Part shown: in pieces, positions 18,109 through 27,477 of the stretch
Layout: each line of letters starts with the position of its first letter
Position numbering within the stretch: position 1 is the stretch's first letter
NCBI GenBank assembly: GCA_945482995.1
Contig: CALYRM010000001.1
Span: forward strand, 65,413 to 105,295
Reading direction: 5' to 3'
From: an uncultured Clostridia bacterium
Lineage (GTDB): Bacteria; Bacillota; Clostridia; Christensenellales; CAG-1252
Length of the DNA stretch: 39,883 nucleotides
The notes under the pieces: generated by a model
Databases searched by the model: none
Told to the model about the DNA's origin: nothing
Seen by the model: only the letters and a program-made list of their open reading frames with translations
Made by a program: the position numbers and the translations under genes

Positions 18109-18534
18109 ATGAGTAACTACTTAATGAATAAAAATAATAATGTATTTGATTGGATTGATCCATTCTTTGACGGATTTTTCTCACACGACACCAACACAAA
18201 CGGTTTAATGCGTACCGATATAATCGACGCAAACGACCATTATGAATTGCATATCGATTTGCCTGCAATTAAAAAGGAAAATATCAAGGTTTCATTGGCA
18301 GACGGATATTTAACCGTTTCGGTAAACTATTCCGAGAACAACGAAGAAAAGAAAGACGGAAAATATTTGCGCCGTGAACGCCAATACGGTAGCTATTCTC
18401 GTACCTATTACGTAGGCGACCAAATCAAGGAAGACGGTATTCATGCTAAGCTTGAAGACGGCGTTTTGACCTTGAATCTTGTTAAACCTGTTGAACCTGA
18501 AAAGAAAGGCAAGAGATACATTGAGATTGAATAA
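18109..18534 (+). CDS. hsp20: Hsp20/alpha-crystallin family small heat shock protein
   Basis: MRTDIIDANDHYELHIDLPAIKKENIKVSLADGYLTVSVNYS...YLRRERQYGSYSRTYYVGDQIKEDGIHAKLEDGVLTLNLVKP. Confidence 0.95.
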   Translation: MSNYLMNKNNNVFDWIDPFFDGFFSHDTNTNGLMRTDIIDANDHYELHIDLPAIKKENIKVSLADGYLTVSVNYSENNEEKKDGKYLRRERQYGSYSRTYYVGDQIKEDGIHAKLEDGVLTLNLVKPVEPEKKGKRYIEIE

Positions 18535-18540
18535 ATCTCT

Positions 18541-18660
18541 AATGACATTTTGAGCGTAGTCGAAGGTGAATTGACAGCTCTGCTGTCATCCTGAAAGCGT
18601 TGTTCGAGGGACCTCATCCTTGTTCGTCATCCCGACCAAAGTGGAGGGATCTCTATACAA
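18541..18660. repeat. copies of the dispersed repeat downstream of hsp20
   Basis: GACATTTTGAGCGTAGTCGAAGG; GTCATCCTGAAAGCGTTGTTCGAGGGACCTCATCC; GTCATCCCGACCAAAGTGGAGGGATCTC. Confidence 0.8.
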
Positions 18661-18716
18661 GCATTGACACTTTGTGAAGGGTACGAAAGCAATAATTAAT
18701 TGGAAAATTTCACATT

Positions 18717-18757
18717 AAAAAACCAACAACAAACAATTGTTTGTGTTGGTTTTTTTA
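18717..18757. terminator. bidirectional intrinsic terminator
   Basis: AAAAAACCAACA...TGTTGGTTTTTTT with inner AAACAATTGTTT. Confidence 0.8.
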
Positions 18758-18772
18758 ATAAGGATGAGATTC

Positions 18773-18970
18773 TTCGACTCCGTTACACTGCGCTCAGAAT
18801 GACATTTTTACATTCGACTCCGTTACACTGCGCTCAGAATGACATTTTACGTTCGACTCCGTTACACTGCGCTTAGAATGACATTTTACGTTCGACTTCG
18901 TTACACTGTGCTCAGAATTACATTTTTACATTCGACTCCGTTACACTGTGCTCAGAATTACATTTTTACA
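18773..18970. repeat. five tandem copies of a 39-40 bp unit TTCGACTCCGTTACACTGCGCTCAGAATGACATTTTTACA (opposite orientation to the 17.6-kb copies)
   Basis: Unit starts at 18773, 18813, 18852, 18891, 18931. Confidence 0.95.
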
Positions 18971-19249
18971 TAGGATGACAGCTGGCTGTAACTTCGGGCG
19001 GAATGACGGGAAGCAAATGGTCAAAAAAAGACAGCAAACGAAATTTCAACAAATTATTTTAATGTTAATATAAAAATAATGATGCTTTTCATTTATTTTT
19101 AACTATTTTAGGTTACAATTACCTAAGATTTGTGCTATTATTATATAATGAATACTGTTTGACTGTTAGTTAATACTAATTTTATAGTCGCAGTTCATCT
19201 ATTAGTTTTCGTTTAGGTTCACGCCTATACACAGTTAAGGAGGCATTTC

Positions 19250-21097
19250 TTGAAAAAGAATACTGTTAAAATTATTATTACCATCGTATTGCTCGCAGTT
19301 GCCGTTGTTGTGATTGCCGCATTGCTTGGTGCGTTCACAGACACCTCGAAGCGAATAAACACCACGGATTTTTACAATAAGCTCGAGGCTGGTGAAATTA
19401 CTCATATTTACGTATCGGGTAATTATAACGTCAAGGTTTTGGTAAAAGATAGCAAAATACAACCAAACCAATTCCCTCGTAAATATGATTATGTCTTAAA
19501 CATTTCAAATAGAGCGGTTTTTGAAGAAACCATCAGAGCATACAATGGAAGTGTTGTCGCCGAAAATCGTGTCCAATTATGGTTTGACGATCCAAGTGAA
19601 GGCAGCTTATTGACTTCGCTATTGCCGATTTTGTTGTCTACCGGTTTGATAATCGTTTTCTTTATTATTATCAGTCGTAGTAGTGCAAACGCTAACAATA
19701 AGGCCATCAACTTCGGTAACACTCGTGCAAACCTTGTTCGTAACTCAAAGGTTCGTTTTTCCGACGTCGCAGGTGCAGAAGAGGAAAAGGAAGAATTAAA
19801 AGAGATTGTCGAATTCCTTTCCAATCCCGCTAAATTCCACGCGGTCGGTGCAAAAACTCCAAAAGGTGTTCTTTTGGTTGGCGCACCGGGTACAGGTAAG
19901 ACATTATTTGCCAAAGCGGTTGCAGGTGAAGCAGGCGTTCCTTTCTTCTCTATAAGCGGTAGTGATTTCGTAGAAATGTTCGTCGGTGTCGGTGCTTCGA
20001 GAGTAAGAGATTTATTCGTACAAGCTAAAAAGGTTATGCCGTGTATCGTATTTATTGACGAAATCGACGCTGTTGGTAGACAACGTGGCGCAGGCTTAGG
20101 CGGTGGCAATGACGAAAGAGAGCAAACCTTAAATCAATTGCTTGTGCAAATGGATGGTTTCGATACCGATGACGGAATTATAGTCATGGCTGCAACAAAC
20201 AGAGTAGACGTTCTAGACCCCGCTTTATTGCGTCCGGGTAGATTTGACCGTCAAATTTATGTCAATACCCCAGACGTTAAGGGAAGAGAAGAAATTTTGA
20301 AAGTTCACGCTCGTAATAAGCCATTATCAGGAGATATCGACTTCCACGTTATTGCAAGGATGACCATTGGCTTTACAGGCGCAGATCTAGCAAACCTACT
20401 TAATGAATCGGCTATTTTAGCAGCAAGAGCAAATAGAAAAACCATTCTTCTTGAGGATATTATGGAAGGTATCAACAAGGTTATTATGGGACCGCAAAAG
20501 AAGAGTAGAGTTGTTACTCCGTCCGACAAGCGTATCACCGCTTATCACGAATCGGGACACGCTATTATCGCCAAGGTTCTTGAAAACTGTGACGACGTAC
20601 AAGAAGTATCGATTATTCCACGTGGCGGCGCAGCAGGATATACTTTGACACGTCCCACCGATGATGACGCTCATATGACAAAGAACAAACTACTTGACAC
20701 CATTACAATGATGTTGGGCGGACGTGCTGCTGAGGAAATCGTTATCAAGGACGTTTCCACAGGAGCAAGCAACGATATTCAACGCGCAAGCGGTTTGGCT
20801 CGTAAAATGGTTACCGATTGGGGTATGAGTTCGTTAGGTAATATCTATTTGGGAAGCGACGAAGAAGTATTTGTCGGTAGAAGTTTCAGCTCACATTCCG
20901 ATATATCCAACGATATGGCAAACAAGATCGATGCCGAAACAAAGAAAATCATTGACGATTGTTATAAGCGTGCATTGGATACACTTAATAGCCATAGAGA
21001 TATTATGGAAAAGATGGTAGATATGTTGTTTGACAAAGAAACTATCTTAAAAGACGAAGTTGATAAATTGTTCGAGCAAACTACAACAATCGCTTAA
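19250..21097 (+). CDS. ftsH: ATP-dependent zinc metalloprotease FtsH (TTG start)
   Basis: GAPGTGKT Walker [22 protein letters not shown] zinc motif, two N-terminal TM segments; TTG with AAGGAGG. Confidence 0.97.
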   Translation: MKKNTVKIIITIVLLAVAVVVIAALLGAFTDTSKRINTTDFYNKLEAGEITHIYVSGNYNVKVLVKDSKIQPNQFPRKYDYVLNISNRAVFEETIRAYNGSVVAENRVQLWFDDPSEGSLLTSLLPILLSTGLIIVFFIIISRSSANANNKAINFGNTRANLVRNSKVRFSDVAGAEEEKEELKEIVEFLSNPAKFHAVGAKTPKGVLLVGAPGTGKTLFAKAVAGEAGVPFFSISGSDFVEMFVGVGASRVRDLFVQAKKVMPCIVFIDEIDAVGRQRGAGLGGGNDEREQTLNQLLVQMDGFDTDDGIIVMAATNRVDVLDPALLRPGRFDRQIYVNTPDVKGREEILKVHARNKPLSGDIDFHVIARMTIGFTGADLANLLNESAILAARANRKTILLEDIMEGINKVIMGPQKKSRVVTPSDKRITAYHESGHAIIAKVLENCDDVQEVSIIPRGGAAGYTLTRPTDDDAHMTKNKLLDTITMMLGGRAAEEIVIKDVSTGASNDIQRASGLARKMVTDWGMSSLGNIYLGSDEEVFVGRSFSSHSDISNDMANKIDAETKKIIDDCYKRALDTLNSHRDIMEKMVDMLFDKETILKDEVDKLFEQTTTIA

Positions 21098-21121
21098 TTA
21101 CTAAAAAATTGTCTATATATA

Positions 21122-21154
21122 TAAAAGGGACTTGAAGAGTCAAGCCCCTTTTAT
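21122..21154 (+). terminator. intrinsic terminator after ftsH
   Basis: AAAAGGGACTTGA-AGAG-TCAAGCCCCTTTT. Confidence 0.75.
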
Positions 21155-21300
21155 AATAATTTGCAATGCTGTAGCAAAAGTGTAAACCACTACACCATAC
21201 AAATTAACTAATCCTAATTTTCACACTTCATATTGCCAATGCATTACCCGCATTAGCCACGTGTCTTCATAGACATCGTCGATAAATATATACATAATAA

Positions 21301-21350
21301 TCATTCCGACACGGAGTATCCCGACAGAAGTGGAAAAATCTCACTCGAAG
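21301..21350. repeat. decayed dispersed repeat copy
   Basis: TCATTCCGACACGGAGTATCCCGACAGAAGTGGAAAAATCTCACTCGAAG. Confidence 0.65.
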
Positions 21351-21412
21351 CACAATGCTACATACAGCAATCATAAAACTGGGAAAGTGTTTAAGTCAAA
21401 AAGGAGAATATC

Positions 21413-21934
21413 ATGCGACTTGAAAGGTTGAGTGAATCAAATAGTACTTATTTTAATAAAGCCTTTGCTTTATATGAACAAGCCTTTCCCGAAATAGAAA
21501 GGCGAGCAATAGACGAACAAAATCGAATATTGAGTTTATCGGACTATCATTTTGATTTAATATTTGACGATGACGGTTTTGTGGGCATAATGCTATATTG
21601 GGAAACACCTGATTTTATTTTTTTAGAGCATTTTGCAATATTCCCCGAATTTAGAAATCGTCAAAAAGGATTGAAGACTTTAACGTTATTGAAAGCAAAA
21701 GGAAAAAACATTATTCTTGAAATAGAACCGCCGATTGATGAATTGACAACGCGTCGTTACGGATTTTATCGTCGTAACGGATTTGTTATGAATGATTATT
21801 TTCATATACAGGCAAAATATCATTATGGAGATAGCGATATAGAACTTAAACTTTTATCATATCCGTCGGAAATTAGCAAGAGTGAATATAACACGTTTGA
21901 ATGTTTTATTGAAAGATACGTTGGGATTAAATAA
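21413..21934 (+). CDS. GNAT-family N-acetyltransferase
   Basis: FIFLEHFAIFPEFRNRQKGLKTLTLL..GKNIILEIEPP...RRYGFYRRNGFVMND. Confidence 0.75.
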   Translation: MRLERLSESNSTYFNKAFALYEQAFPEIERRAIDEQNRILSLSDYHFDLIFDDDGFVGIMLYWETPDFIFLEHFAIFPEFRNRQKGLKTLTLLKAKGKNIILEIEPPIDELTTRRYGFYRRNGFVMNDYFHIQAKYHYGDSDIELKLLSYPSEISKSEYNTFECFIERYVGIK

Positions 21935-21992
21935 CAATCAAAAAATCCACAATTAGCGATAGCGACTTTTTTTTCATTCTTTAATTCTAATA

Positions 21993-22174
21993 TGGATGAG
22001 ATCTTTCGACTCCGCTGCACTACGCTCAAGATGACATTATGGCGAAGGATGACATTCTGTTGGTTCGAGGATGTTAAAGTGGATTAGATCCTCACGACTA
22101 CGCTACGCTCAGCTCAGGATGACATTATAGATAACTTAGAACATAAGTATTTGTTCTACTAGGCTCAAGATGAC
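21993..22174. repeat. cluster of dispersed repeats (reverse orientation)
   Basis: GGATGAGATCTTTCGACTCCGCTGCACTACGCTCAAGATGACATT; GATCCTCACGACTACGCTACGCTCAGCTCAGGATGACATT; CTAGGCTCAAGATGACACT. Confidence 0.8.
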
Positions 22175-22175
22175 A

Positions 22176-23609
22176 CTATATTATGAAATAAACCGCCGCT
22201 ATTGCCGTTGTTATAATGTTTGCCAATAGGTTTACGGTGTTGTTTGTAATGCGCTTATTGCCCTTAATTAGTGTTGTAATGTGCGTGTGGTGAATACGTT
22301 TTTCGATTTGTTTTCCGCATACAGGGCAAATATAAAGAGCTTGAAAATAAGAGCCTAAAAGAGAGTCAATGAGTGTACCGAAAAATCCAATGCCCAAAAC
22401 AAAAGCAATATCGATTGGATTCTTGGTAAAGCCAAAACAAATCAACGCCACAACAAGAGAAGAAACAAGCGCGCTGGTTGAGCCCAATAAACTCATACCG
22501 CCACTTATTCCCGATTGAACCCTTTTGAATCTAAATAGGTCGAAGGGTTCTTTTTTTGATAAACTGCCTATATCGCTTGCCATGCTGTCGGCAAAGGCTT
22601 CGGCTATAGCTACCGCGGCAAGTACGAAAAAGCCTATCATATCGGTTACTTTAAAAATAATAAGACAAATCATTGTAAGTAAACCATTAATTGCAACTTG
22701 AACAAAATTTCTGCCTTTTTTCTCCTTTTCAAATCCTCTCTTTTTTAACACCACGCCACGAATTTTGCCTGCTACTGCAATTATTGCAAAGGGTAGCACG
22801 TATAACAAAAAACCAAAATAACCTGCGCAGTAAGCCGAAACCAAAAGCATAATATAAGCCAAATAAGCGGCTGAAACGGTGAGTGAGCGAGTAATTAAAA
22901 TTGCCAACACAACCACGAACGCTAAGACTACGCAGATATAAAATGCGGTATTAAATAGGTTAAGGGTAATACCTAGCGCAAAAAGGGCAACCGAAAAGGT
23001 TATACCGAAATTATCCAAGCCATTTTGAACAAATAATTCCATAATGGTGGCAACCGAAGCAATAGCTAAAAGCGACTCAATAGGGAAATTAAGTTTGTAG
23101 CACACATTGAATACAATAAGCGCTACAAACGAGAATACCAAGCAAGCGAGCGAGCCTGCAAGAGTCTTGTTGGCAACCAATTTGATATTATGCTTCTTGA
23201 AAATTAAGGCAAATAATGGCGCTATACCGTCCCCAAATGATAGGCACATAACTGCCATACCGAAAGGATAATACATAGGCGGATAAAGGTAGCTGACAAT
23301 AGCCAAAATGAGCATTGCAAGGGCATAATAAACCGTGCCGGGGTGGTCGGAAGAACCTTTCCTTTCAATCCCCGGGAAAATCTCGAATTTGCGTGAAATA
23401 GAATTCACTACAACAAAAATTCCGCACATAATTATTTGGTGGTAGGACACTCCCCAAAAGATATCCATAAACACCCAAGTAAACCCAATAAGAATGTGCA
23501 AAATTTTGCGAGTGATTTCCACGTCAACCTTAAATTTCTTATTAAGGAAGCTGAAAAACAAGATTATTATGGCTAAGTAGCCTACTGAAACGATATAACC
23601 ATATAACAT
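22176..23609 (-). CDS. membrane protein: N-terminal dolichol/phytol-kinase-like domain fused to C-terminal DUF92 domain
   Basis: N-term ITRKILHILIGFTW...SFGDGIAPLFALIF...NKTLAGSLACLVFSF; C-term AIAEAFADSMASDIGSLSKKEPFDLFRFKRVQSGISGGMSLLGSTSAL...GTLIDSLLGSYFQALYICPVCGK...RITNNTVNLLAN. Confidence 0.85.
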   Translation of the reverse strand: MLYGYIVSVGYLAIIILFFSFLNKKFKVDVEITRKILHILIGFTWVFMDIFWGVSYHQIIMCGIFVVVNSISRKFEIFPGIERKGSSDHPGTVYYALAMLILAIVSYLYPPMYYPFGMAVMCLSFGDGIAPLFALIFKKHNIKLVANKTLAGSLACLVFSFVALIVFNVCYKLNFPIESLLAIASVATIMELFVQNGLDNFGITFSVALFALGITLNLFNTAFYICVVLAFVVVLAILITRSLTVSAAYLAYIMLLVSAYCAGYFGFLLYVLPFAIIAVAGKIRGVVLKKRGFEKEKKGRNFVQVAINGLLTMICLIIFKVTDMIGFFVLAAVAIAEAFADSMASDIGSLSKKEPFDLFRFKRVQSGISGGMSLLGSTSALVSSLVVALICFGFTKNPIDIAFVLGIGFFGTLIDSLLGSYFQALYICPVCGKQIEKRIHHTHITTLIKGNKRITNNTVNLLANIITTAIAAVYFII

Positions 23610-23671
23610 AGTTTAATTTTGGTGTTGCAAAATGATTTAATAGCACTTTGCACGTTGAATTAAGCAAAAGC

Positions 23672-25462
23672 TTACTTCGCAAACGCCTTTAAATATAATT
23701 CCTTATAGAACCCATTTTTATCCATAAGCTCTTGATGATTGCCTTGTTCGATAATTTTGCCGTCTTTCATAACAAGAATAATATCCGCATCGACAATGGT
23801 TGATAATCTATGTGCAACAATGAACGATGTTTTGCCCTTGGTGAGTTCGGCAAATGCTCGTTGAATTTTCATTTCGGTACGTGTATCTATACTTGAAGTT
23901 GCCTCGTCAAGTATCAAGATAGGGGGCAATCTTAACATAACTCTCGTAATGCAGAGTAGTTGTCTTTCTCCTTCGGAAAGTCCACCAAATTCTTCAATAT
24001 AGGTGTCGTATCCCTTAGGTAATCTCATGATAAAGCTATGAGCGTTTACAGCTTTCGCGGCGGCGATAATTTCTTCGTCGGTGGCGTCCGGCTTGCCGAA
24101 AGCGATATTTTCTTTAACAGTTCCTGCCTTTAACCAAGTTTCTTGAAGCACCATACCGTAGCCATTGCGTAGCGAGTGTCTTGTAACTTCTTTGATATTT
24201 TGATTGTCAACCCTTATTTCTCCGTCGTCAACTTCGTAAAACCTAAGAAGTAGGTTGATAAGTGTGCTTTTTCCGCAACCTGTCGGACCGACAATAGCGA
24301 CGTGCGTACCTTGTTTAGCGTCAAGATTCAGTCCTTTTATCAATTCTCTATTTTTATCATAAGAGAAAGCCACGTTTTCAAGTTTAACATCGCCCTTTAC
24401 GTTTTCCAAATTACGAGCATTTGTCAAAACAAATTCAGAGGGCAAGTTCAACAATTCGAATACTCTCGAAGCTGAAATTATTGCGTTCTGCATTTCTGTG
24501 ATAACGCCGCTAATTTCATTAAACGGCTTGGTGTATTTATTTGCATAAGCGAGCAACGATGATAGGTTGCCGACGGTAAACGTTGCCAAAAGTCCGATTG
24601 AATTAAATGAACCAAGACAAGCGAATGCACCCGATAGCACAACGGCGGTGTATACGATTGAATTTACAAATCTTGTTGTCGGATTAGTAAGAGATGAAAA
24701 GAAAACCGCCTTAGTTGAGCATTTTTCCAGTCTATTGTTGATTTCGTCAAATTTTGCTATGGTGTTTTCTTCCTGCGAATAAGCCTTAACCGTTTTTTGG
24801 TTAGTTACGATTTCGTTGATAAGCCCTGTGATTTCGCCCGAAACTGTCGCTTGTTCCTTGAACTTTGAGTGAGTCTTTTTGACAATGAATTTCGCTGTAA
24901 ATAGACTTAACGGCGTTAAAACTACTACAATGGTAGCGATAATCGGGTTTACAATATACATGAACACCAATGTTGTTAAAATGGTAACTACACCTGTAAA
25001 AAGTTGTGTAATGCCAAGCAACAAACCGTCTGCAAGCTTTTCTACGTCTGCAATAACTCTGCTTACAATATCGCCGTAGGAATGTGAATCGATATATGAA
25101 AGCGGAAGGGTTTGCAACTTATTGAAAGCGTCCTTGCGAATGTTTTGCACAAGCTTAAACACAATTTTATTGTTTATTAAGTCGGTTAACCATTCAAAAA
25201 CGGCGGCAACGGCTATTATAGCAAGGGTAATTAATGCAAGAATAATAATCTTAGAAATATCGACGTTTCCCACGCCAATCATGAGGTCAATCATTTTACC
25301 GACCATAATAGGCACATAGAGCGAGCCGACAGCAGAAATTCCGCTAAGTAAAAAAGATAAAATGATAAGGGGCGTAAACGGTTTTAGGTAAGCACCTAAT
25401 TGTTTTAGCGTTTGTTTTGTCGAATTATTTTTTTGTTTTAGGGGATTTTCACTCATTGTCAT
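23672..25462 (-). CDS. ABC exporter half-transporter (catalytic Walker B DE; degenerate signature LSEGE)
   Basis: GPTGCGKSTL, LSEGERQLL, ILILDEATSSID, FIVAHRLSTI; N-terminal ABC membrane domain. Confidence 0.95.
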   Translation of the reverse strand: MTMSENPLKQKNNSTKQTLKQLGAYLKPFTPLIILSFLLSGISAVGSLYVPIMVGKMIDLMIGVGNVDISKIIILALITLAIIAVAAVFEWLTDLINNKIVFKLVQNIRKDAFNKLQTLPLSYIDSHSYGDIVSRVIADVEKLADGLLLGITQLFTGVVTILTTLVFMYIVNPIIATIVVVLTPLSLFTAKFIVKKTHSKFKEQATVSGEITGLINEIVTNQKTVKAYSQEENTIAKFDEINNRLEKCSTKAVFFSSLTNPTTRFVNSIVYTAVVLSGAFACLGSFNSIGLLATFTVGNLSSLLAYANKYTKPFNEISGVITEMQNAIISASRVFELLNLPSEFVLTNARNLENVKGDVKLENVAFSYDKNRELIKGLNLDAKQGTHVAIVGPTGCGKSTLINLLLRFYEVDDGEIRVDNQNIKEVTRHSLRNGYGMVLQETWLKAGTVKENIAFGKPDATDEEIIAAAKAVNAHSFIMRLPKGYDTYIEEFGGLSEGERQLLCITRVMLRLPPILILDEATSSIDTRTEMKIQRAFAELTKGKTSFIVAHRLSTIVDADIILVMKDGKIIEQGNHQELMDKNGFYKELYLKAFAK

Positions 25463-27182
25463 TACCCCCTTTGCCGAATTGCGAATAATAAATCTCCGAA
25501 TACTCCTTGCAAGAGTTTATTAACTCTTGATGAGTCCCTAAGCCAACCATTTTACCGTCGTCAAGTACGATAATTTTATCTGCATTCAAAACTGCCGAAG
25601 CTCTTTGCGATACGATAAAAGTCGTAGGCTTATTTTCCATTTCGGTTATAGCCTTTCTTAGAGCCGCGTCGGTTGCATAGTCAAGAGCAGATGAACTATC
25701 GTCAAGAATAAGTATATCGGGATTCCCAACCAAACCACGAGCAACGGTGAGCCTTTGTCTTTGACCGCCGGAAAAATTACGTCCGTCTTGCGCAACTACT
25801 GCGTCAAGTCCGCCGTCCTTATTTTCGACAACCTCTTTGCATTGAGCAATTTCCAAGGCTTGCCAAAGCCTGTCGTCAGATTCCAATCCGCCCCACAGTA
25901 GGTTTTCTCTAATTGAACCCGAAAACAAAGTTGCTTTTTGTGGTACTATGTGTATTTTTTTTCTAAGTTCGGCAGGATCTTGCGTCAAAACATTTTTGCC
26001 GTCAATCAAAACTTCGCCGTCCGAACACAAATAAAATCTCGGAATAAGGTTGACCAAACTCGTTTTTCCCGAGCCCGTACCGCCAATTATTCCAACGGTT
26101 TCACCCTTATTTACAGTGAAGCTTATATTTGTAAGTGAGGGAGCGCCTGCGTTATCGTATATTAGCGAAACGTTCTTAAATTCAACAACAGCATTAGAGT
26201 GTGTTTGCTCTATCTCTTCAACAACAGGCTCGCCGGATTCCATATCCAAAACTGATTGTACCCGTTTTCCTGAAGCAATGGATTTTGTGATATTCAAAAT
26301 CAATCTAGCAAGTTTGATAAGCTCAATCAAAATTTGCGACATGTAGTTAAAAAGCGCTACGACCTCGCCTTGAGTAAGTGTGCCGATATTGACTTCAACC
26401 GCTCCGAATCGCATAATCAAAACGATAGCAACGTTAACTACTGCAAATGTGAGCGGATTAAGTAAAGACGCTATCCTTCCGGTTTTTATTTGTTCAGTGG
26501 TAAGCTCTTCGTTTTTTGCGTTAAAAATATTCTTTTCGGCTTCTTCTCTATTGAAAGCCCTAACCACTCTTGAACCCGTAAGGTTGTTTCTAACTCCCAT
26601 CAGCACGCCGTCTAGCTTGCCTTGAATCTTTTTATATAGAGGTATATTTATGAGCATAATTCCACCCACAATCAAGCCCAAAAGCAAAATAGCGACTACG
26701 AAAATTGACGATATTTTTGCGTCTATCGTCATTGCAAAAATGAGCGAACCGAAAACTATAAACGGCGATCTCAATACAAGACGAAGCGTCAAATTTACGC
26801 CCGATTGTATTTGATTGATATCCGATGTGATTCTTGTAATAAGAGTAGGCGCACCTAATTTGTCTAAAGTTGAGTAAGGGAATGATTGAATTTTGACGAA
26901 AAGTTCACGTCTAACTTTTGTACCGAAGCCAACAGAGGCTTTGGCTGCAAAAAACTGTGCGCAAACCGCAAAAGCCAAACCCAACGTGCCAAACAGCAAA
27001 AGAATACCGGAAGCGCTCCAAATAAAACCGTCGTCTTTATTAGGAATACCTTGGTCTATAATTTTGGCAACAACCAAAGGAACAAAAAGCTCCATTGCCG
27101 ATTCCAAGAACTTAAATATAGGCGATAACACACATTCCTTGCGGTAGTCGCCCAAGTATCTTAAAATATTGTTTTTCTTCAC
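25449..27182 (-). CDS. ABC exporter half-transporter (degenerate Walker B DD, switch Q; canonical-like FSGGQ)
   Basis: GGTGSGKTSL, FSGGQRQRL, ILILDDSSSALD, FIVSQRASAV; overlaps 23672-25462 by 14 bp. Confidence 0.95.
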   Translation of the reverse strand: MKKNNILRYLGDYRKECVLSPIFKFLESAMELFVPLVVAKIIDQGIPNKDDGFIWSASGILLLFGTLGLAFAVCAQFFAAKASVGFGTKVRRELFVKIQSFPYSTLDKLGAPTLITRITSDINQIQSGVNLTLRLVLRSPFIVFGSLIFAMTIDAKISSIFVVAILLLGLIVGGIMLINIPLYKKIQGKLDGVLMGVRNNLTGSRVVRAFNREEAEKNIFNAKNEELTTEQIKTGRIASLLNPLTFAVVNVAIVLIMRFGAVEVNIGTLTQGEVVALFNYMSQILIELIKLARLILNITKSIASGKRVQSVLDMESGEPVVEEIEQTHSNAVVEFKNVSLIYDNAGAPSLTNISFTVNKGETVGIIGGTGSGKTSLVNLIPRFYLCSDGEVLIDGKNVLTQDPAELRKKIHIVPQKATLFSGSIRENLLWGGLESDDRLWQALEIAQCKEVVENKDGGLDAVVAQDGRNFSGGQRQRLTVARGLVGNPDILILDDSSSALDYATDAALRKAITEMENKPTTFIVSQRASAVLNADKIIVLDDGKMVGLGTHQELINSCKEYSEIYYSQFGKGGNDNE

Positions 27183-27328
27183 AAAAAACCGCCATTAAAT
27201 TTTATCTACTTTATTTAAAATTATATCAACTAACCACGCCCATGTCAACAGATAAAGAAAATAGTTCGTTATGTTACTTTATAATGATATGCTAGCAACA
27301 TATTTAATAGTAAAATATTTAAAAGTAC

Positions 27329-27358
27329 TTGACTATAAGGCTTTTTTTAGAGCATAAT
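27329..27358 (+). promoter_or_regulatory. putative promoter TTGACT-N18-CATAAT upstream of the aaRS pair
   Basis: 27329-27334 and 27353-27358. Confidence 0.5.
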
Positions 27359-27391
27359 ATTATTTGGGTTAAATAGGCTACGTTTTCTGTT

Positions 27392-27427
27392 TTTAAACTT
27401 ATAGTTTAAAGGTCTTAGACTTTAAAC
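27392..27427 (+). promoter_or_regulatory. mutually exclusive hairpins in the 5'UTR of the IleRS-like gene
   Basis: TTTAAAC(27392-27398)-TTATA-GTTTAAA(27404-27410)-GGTCTTAGAC-TTTAAAC(27421-27427): the middle arm can pair either way. Confidence 0.5.
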
Positions 27428-27477
27428 GTGAAAAAAAATATAAAAAGCCTATTAGAAAATAATCGTTAGGAGTATTT

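Noticed and set aside
17640-18970. Tandem repeats considered as a CRISPR array
   Set aside because: Units are directly adjacent with no unique spacers and no cas genes are in the window
19489-20109. 206-aa minus-strand ORF within ftsH
   Set aside because: Antisense shadow of a highly conserved gene
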